This document shows positions 59,447 through 64,000 of a DNA stretch of 64,000 nucleotides, piece by piece. The notes beneath the pieces were generated by a model, which ran no database searches, was not told the DNA's origin, and was given only the letters and a program-made list of their open reading frames with translations. This DNA comes from Branchiostoma belcheri. Taxonomy: Eukaryota > Chordata > Leptocardii > Amphioxiformes > Branchiostomatidae. The stretch's first letter is position 1, and every line of letters starts with the position of its first letter. The position numbers were made by a program, and so were the translations under genes. The stretch lies in assembly GCF_001625305.1 (NCBI RefSeq), contig NW_017802380.1:2223785-2287784 (forward strand), given 5' to 3'.

Positions 59447-59829
59447 CAGGGCTCGAAATTCATTTTTTTTGGAATAGGTGCACTGGTGCACCCAACTTAA
59501 AAAATTGGATGTACAAATTTTTGGCGTGCACCATAAAATGTGCACCAAAGATAAAATAAGTAGAATATCAGCAAACACTAAGTATGTTTTATTTCTGAGG
59601 AAAAGTAGTCATATCATGATTTTATCATTTTTCTGACGTTTAGATGTTGTTAAGAATACATGTATGCTGTATACTACTTGTATACAATGTACATTTAACA
59701 TCTTAACATATGTAAACCAACAAAATATTTGGGTGCACCGGCCATGGTACACCCACAGAAAAGGATTGGGAGCACAGCTCCAAATATGGGTGCACTAAGG
59801 TGCACATGCACCCAGTATTTCGAGCCCTG
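59447..59829. mobile_element. TIR element with CAGGGCTCGAAAT ends, copy 2 (383 bp)
   Basis: Begins CAGGGCTCGAAATTCATTTT and ends ACCCAGTATTTCGAGCCCTG, same family and orientation as 53760-54108. It shares AATAGGTGCACTGGTGCACC and CACTAAGGTGCACATGCACC. No immediate target duplication. However, CTGCATCACATT occurs just before the left end (59435-59446) and again about 10 bp beyond the right end (59840-59851). Confidence 0.8.
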
Positions 59830-62779
59830 AGGAAGCTTCTGCATCACATTATTGTCACACTCCCTGAAGGGTTAGGAATCAGAGCAGCCAGGAAAAACAT
59901 GATCCATCAATACTATTTTTACCTGTTTTTACATCAGAATATGCTTATTTCTCGCCAATGTATAAAGGTTTCCTGATGGAAGAAATGTAATATATATTTT
60001 GAAAGAAAATTGTTGCCAAGAAATTGAGCAGAATATAGCCGACAGTAATGTTACATAGTCCAGAGTATGAATACCAGTATGTTACCTTGTCGATTTAATA
60101 GAAATGATCGTGCATAAGTAGACATGCTGTATATCAACAGTAAATTTTGAAGCCATAGAGAGTACGTAGTCGTAGATATAATAGAAGATTAGTGTTGATA
60201 ACTCTAGATAGATATCTACTCCGCTTTTGTTGCTTGTGTACAAGTAAAGTTTCTTGTTGGCTAGCTGGAGGCTTCTCGTGAAAATAAAATGAATGCTCTT
60301 CCTGTACTGCTACGGGCTGTACTCGATACACACTTTTGAATAAAGCAAATTTTGTGAAGCACCATTGGGAGAGTGATCAGTGACTGAAGGCATGCAATCT
60401 TTCACGTCAGGCTGGCAGCCATATATAGAACAGTAATGCGTGGTGTGCAAAAGACGTGTGATTTGTGTGGGCATGATCAAGATAAACTGTCGACGATGCA
60501 ATAGGAAGGTGTGGTAAGCAAAACAGATGGCCTCTAGCAAGAAATTGGAAATTTTAAGCGTGCATTTTTCATATTTTTCTCCAGCAAATTGACTCTCTGT
60601 AATCAGCATTAAGTGTTTTAATGGGCTTTATGTTGTTAATCTAATTATTACCATGTTACACATGAGTTGTTTTCTTTCAAGTAATAATAATTGACTATAG
60701 AATCAACCAAAAAGATTAAACTATTGAATGCTAATTAACTGATCATTAACAGATTGATGGATGGATGCAATTTAGTTTAAGGTTGAGAAATATTTAATGA
60801 TTGAGATACTTTAAAGTGATAAGCTAATTGTTAGACAATATAATGTACCTTGCATCATCAATGCTGTGTCTTATTAGAAAAAACACCCTGAGGCAGTATT
60901 AAACGAAGTTGCTATAAATTTCAAATTTATCAGGAATATTCAGCTGGATGTGACTGTATTCCCTACGTCAAGTATTCCGGCATGGTTAACAGGTTGAGCC
61001 ATGTTTCAACCATTATATGCTCTGGAGCAGCCTGGGCTACTGCTTTTTTGATAAAGAGGGGCAAGTCTGGAATATATTACCCCTCTCCATTGTAATGTCC
61101 CTAATTGTTTGCTCTTATACTGTGAGAAATAATTCATAAGGCATCTTAACAAAATTGGAATATAAATCCCCTGTAATGCAGTTATGATTGCTATAAACTA
61201 ATAAGTGATGCCTGCAGAAAAAGGGACAGTAGACACGGAGTCTGGAGCAATTGGAGAGCATGGGAGTGTTGAAAGGTTACCAATGCAACTTCAGCATCAA
61301 TTTTTGTTATGCGCTGCAACTGCCTACTAGTAGTTGTTCTGGAATGAAGCACACTCTCAAGCCACCTTTGAATTCTTGTAGAAAAGACCATTTCAGGAAT
61401 AAAAAAAATGGTAGTCAGGCAATGTTTTTGTCCTGATGTAACATCCATATGCACTTAAAAACAGGGTCAGTTAAGGGGATGCCATTAGTGTACCAAGCGT
61501 GGCTACCACCCCTACAGGGTAACATTACAAGCCAACCTACCAATCAATAGGTGAAGCATTGGCCACAGTAAATCAGAAAATTGGTCTTGAAATAAAAGAT
61601 TCAGTCCCCATTGATTTTGCCATTGCTCTCTTAAGGGAGTACTTCACTTTGTAGGTTTGGTCGATTCTTTGATCACGATGGTACGATAGATGTCCTCATT
61701 CACTGCCGTGGCAGGAGGAACCGGCTAGAAAACAGCAAGATAATCAATTTAAATAGGCCCGTATTTTATTACGTCATGATATACTTTACTTTCTAGCCAC
61801 AAACTTAATTCTTCCCATAAATGTGTAAGTCAAGGCAGGAAGTCCGGCAGCTTTAGATTTCTTCCAGATCCGTCAACGTCAAAGGCAGCCATGCGATGTT
61901 GGCTTGAGACCTGGAATGAAATGTCATAGCAGAAGATGATAAAGCTGAAATGGGAGTACATTTGATGCTGCTTCTCAAACAGAATATAATGCACTTCTTC
62001 AAACAGTAAGGGGAAATCTTGAGTTACAGCCAAGTGGTCGTATACCCGGCCCCGAGGCCAGATTGGTAAGGCCTCCAATTTCTATTGGTTTTACTGTTTC
62101 TGTGGCTCACTCAAGTTTCATGGCATTGACCTTTGCATTTTGCTCTCTAGTTTCTCATCTACAGCAACTGCAGTAGTCCTGTGTCCCATCTAGGGATTTT
62201 GTATCCCCAGTAATGCTTAACACCACAAAAAGTGGTATGGACCCCTTCCTATTGGAGCATTGAAAATTGAGATGCTTCAGGGTCCAGATGGATACGAGGT
62301 AACCTTTTCGTTAATCCGAGCAACCGCTGCAGCATCCCACTTGACAGTCTATATGCGAGTGTAGAGAATCTGCAATGGGACCAATAGAATCCCAGTGTTG
62401 GGAATCCCCATCATGACTGTGCCGGCCAATCTTGCCACTGCAAACATGCTGCAGTTAAAGTTTGCGACAAATAAGTCAGATATTTGTGAAAGCATAGTGT
62501 TTCTTTAGAAGTAGTCATTTTCCTAAAGATTCACCATGTCCACATTGCTACTTAGTAGTCACAACAGACTCAGCTGATTGTTAAATTGGGTGTTATATAG
62601 AGTAACAGAGTGTATAGAAAAATAGTCTCACAGGAGTGTCAAAAGAACAATGAAGTTAAAAGAATGAAGATAGAAGAACGGTACTGAACAAGCAGCACCA
62701 ACTTGAGAGTTATGCTTGATGAGAACATTTACACCACATTCCCACATACTAGCTATAGCCAATACGTGTGCATCTGACC
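59830..62779. other. Gene-free stretch, nothing recognised
   Basis: AT-rich unique sequence with only short uninformative frames. Confidence 0.45.
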
Positions 62780-63111
62780 TATGGTACAAGAATTTCTAGG
62801 TGTTGTCATTGTTGAGAGAGAGAAAGAGAGAGAGGTAAAAGAAAGAGAATATAGAGAGAGAGAGTCAGGGAAGACAAAAATTATTAGTACCACTCAAGCT
62901 GTTCCCAGTGGCAGGGACATCCAAAACATGCCCACCATCACCAATGGTACAAGAATTTCTAGGTGTTGTCCTTGAGAGAAAGAGGGAGAGAGAAATGGGA
63001 AAGAGAAAGTGAGAGAGCATGACTGAGTGAAAGAAGACAAAAATTATTAGTACCACTCCAGCTGTGCACGGTGGCTGCTGAGGGACATCCAGACCGTGCC
63101 CACCATCACCT
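62780..63111 (+). repeat. Tandem duplication (~165 bp) containing (GA)n tracts
   Basis: Two units start TGGTACAAGAATTTCTAGGT (about 62780 and 62944), each followed by a purine-rich GA tract, then GAAGACAAAAATTATTAGTA and CCACTC, and ending CATGCCCACCATCACC or CGTGCCCACCATCACC. The 3' part of the second unit runs into a GC-richer, coding-like segment. Confidence 0.9.
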
Positions 63112-63209
63112 GCGTGTGTTCCTGGCTGACAGCTGGGAGAGAACTTCACCAACTGTGACCATCCCTGTCCAGCACGATCTCATCAGCACTGGCAGCCAGC
63201 CAATACCAC
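63054..63209 (+). CDS. Candidate internal exon (weak)
   Basis: From about 63054 (after an acceptor-like CCACTCCAG at 63060) to CCACTCAG before a donor-like GTAGGC (63210), one plus-strand frame is open. It reads TVAAEGHPDRAHHHLRVFLA, then DSWERTSPTVTIPVQHDL. Its last codon is split so that it joins in frame to the next candidate exon at 63805. Frames in other phases also stay open in parts, and the left end lies in a tandem duplication. I recognise no family. Confidence 0.22.
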
Positions 63210-63499
63210 TCAGGTAGGCACTCTTTGGAAAGGGTTCTAACCAGGATTTTTTCAGAGCGGTAGGGGTCAGGTACAGAAGGGCAGCTTTCACAGGGCAAGT
63301 CATGCCTTGAGTCCCAAAAACATGACCACAGCAGGGGTCTGGTATTCTCAAATTTTGAAACTTGAGACACTATTTCTTAGTTATTGGGGACATGTTTGTG
63401 TTAAGATTTTCCCTTTGCTATAGCTTCATTCTAAAGTTAGATTTTCATTTTTGCTAATATACTCAATATATGTACCTGAGTTTTTGAGTTCTGAGGAGC

Positions 63500-63653
63500 T
63501 TCAACAGCCTGGGTCCATCATCCGTAGTTATCACCGGCTCCTTATTGTCTCTAGCTACCATGGACTACGGAGGATGGCACCCAGACCAGAGCCTCGCAGG
63601 TGATTTTTTTTGGAGAACAGGCAAAAATCAATGCAATGAAAACCATTGTGGCC
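63500..63653. mobile_element. MITE fragment with Harbinger-like right end
   Basis: The right end, ACAGGCAAAAATCAATGCAA then CCATTGTGGCC at 63653 followed by TAA, resembles the right end of the element at 15087-15484 (ACAGGCCAAAATCAATGC, GTGGCC, TAA). Just upstream, CCTGGGTCCATCATCCGTAG and GACTACGGAGGATGGCACCC form an inverted pair (about 63509-63586). The left terminus is not found. Confidence 0.5.
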
Positions 63654-63804
63654 TAACTACTGTGATCACTTGGTGGGCAGTGCTGAGAAGTCATTTCTTA
63701 TAGGATGGCTGTGCAGATGTCTGTTTTTGCCTTATAGCATGCAGGTCATGACCTCTGGTGATGGCAGTGGACTTCTCTAAGACTTCTTTTTTCTTCTTCC
63801 TCAG

Positions 63805-63950
63805 AGTTTTATCTGCCGTTGTGATCCAGAAAAGTCCTGACTTGTTGTGCTGCTGTCTGATGCACTATGCAGCCACTGCTGAGGAGAATGCTTTGCCAAC
63901 ACAGTGAGGAGTCCTGTATCAAGGCCCTGCACTTCTGCAGTAAAACCAAG
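63805..63950 (+). CDS. Candidate exon with strong splice signals at window edge
   Basis: A good acceptor (CTTTTTTCTTCTTCCTCAG, ending 63804) and a good donor (AACCAAG followed by GTTAGT, exon end 63950) bracket 146 bp. Two readings compete. (a) Continuation of the 63054-63209 exon gives VLSAVVIQKSPDLLCCCLMH and then a stop within this exon. (b) The ATG at 63867, just after an in-frame stop, opens 28 codons (MQPLLRRMLCQHSEESC and on) running in phase 0 into the donor, as expected of a first coding exon. I do not recognise a family. The rest of any gene lies beyond the window. Confidence 0.3.
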
Positions 63951-64000
63951 GTTAGTCTGGTATGTTGTTGTATTTTGTATATACTATAATATGTTTGTAA

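Overview
This is animal genomic DNA, most likely from a cephalochordate (amphioxus) or another highly polymorphic invertebrate deuterostome. That placement is an inference. It rests on one chordate-style LINGO-type neuronal LRR-Ig receptor encoded in a single exon, on dense short non-autonomous transposons, tRNA-derived SINEs and Penelope-like remnants, and on a roughly 1 %-divergent duplicated block lying against an assembly gap (20 Ns, 48866-48885). Base composition is AT-leaning. Nearly all open frames outside the receptor are short, lack homology I recognise, and look like chance.

Layout. 1-41.7 kb has no convincing complete gene. It holds a Harbinger-like MITE pair (31-406 and 35024-35386), SINEs (about 1221-1452 plus, 29945-30118 minus), a Penelope-like GIY-YIG endonuclease remnant inside a 654-bp inverted repeat (5536-6189), and several palindromic elements (1761-1847, 15798-15938, 17136-17323, 19740-19896, 30337-30590). 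It also holds tandem arrays of 193-bp (11.1-11.7 kb), ~142-bp (15.0-15.7 and 20.6-21.9 kb) and ~61-bp (23.0-23.3 kb) units, and a pair of ~350-bp TIR elements in opposite orientation (24.07 and 26.84 kb). Between these lie sequence-complex, CpG- or TAAT-containing blocks that look more like regulatory DNA than decayed repeat.

The gene: 41758-43611 (+) encodes a 617-residue single-pass membrane protein with a signal peptide, LRRNT, about 12 LRRs, LRRCT, one Ig domain, a membrane helix and a 37-residue tail. I identify it as LINGO family from architecture, length, intronless coding region, a conserved Trp in an LRR, and an EYV motif in the tail.

43.6-64 kb is again gene-poor. It contains the duplicated block (46777-48450 and 48886-50665), two copies and one fragment of a TIR element ending in CAGGGCTCGAAAT, two tandem duplications (56.5 and 62.8 kb) and, at the right edge, two weakly supported splice-bounded coding-like segments that may begin another gene.

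The most interesting structural signal is a recurring RNA-like core, CUGANGA / short hairpin / GAAA. It occurs at five places inside or near Penelope-type inverted-repeat elements and is compatible with the hammerhead ribozymes known in Penelope-like retroelements. A second clean observation is a MITE that split a tandem repeat whose neighbouring unit preserves the empty insertion site.
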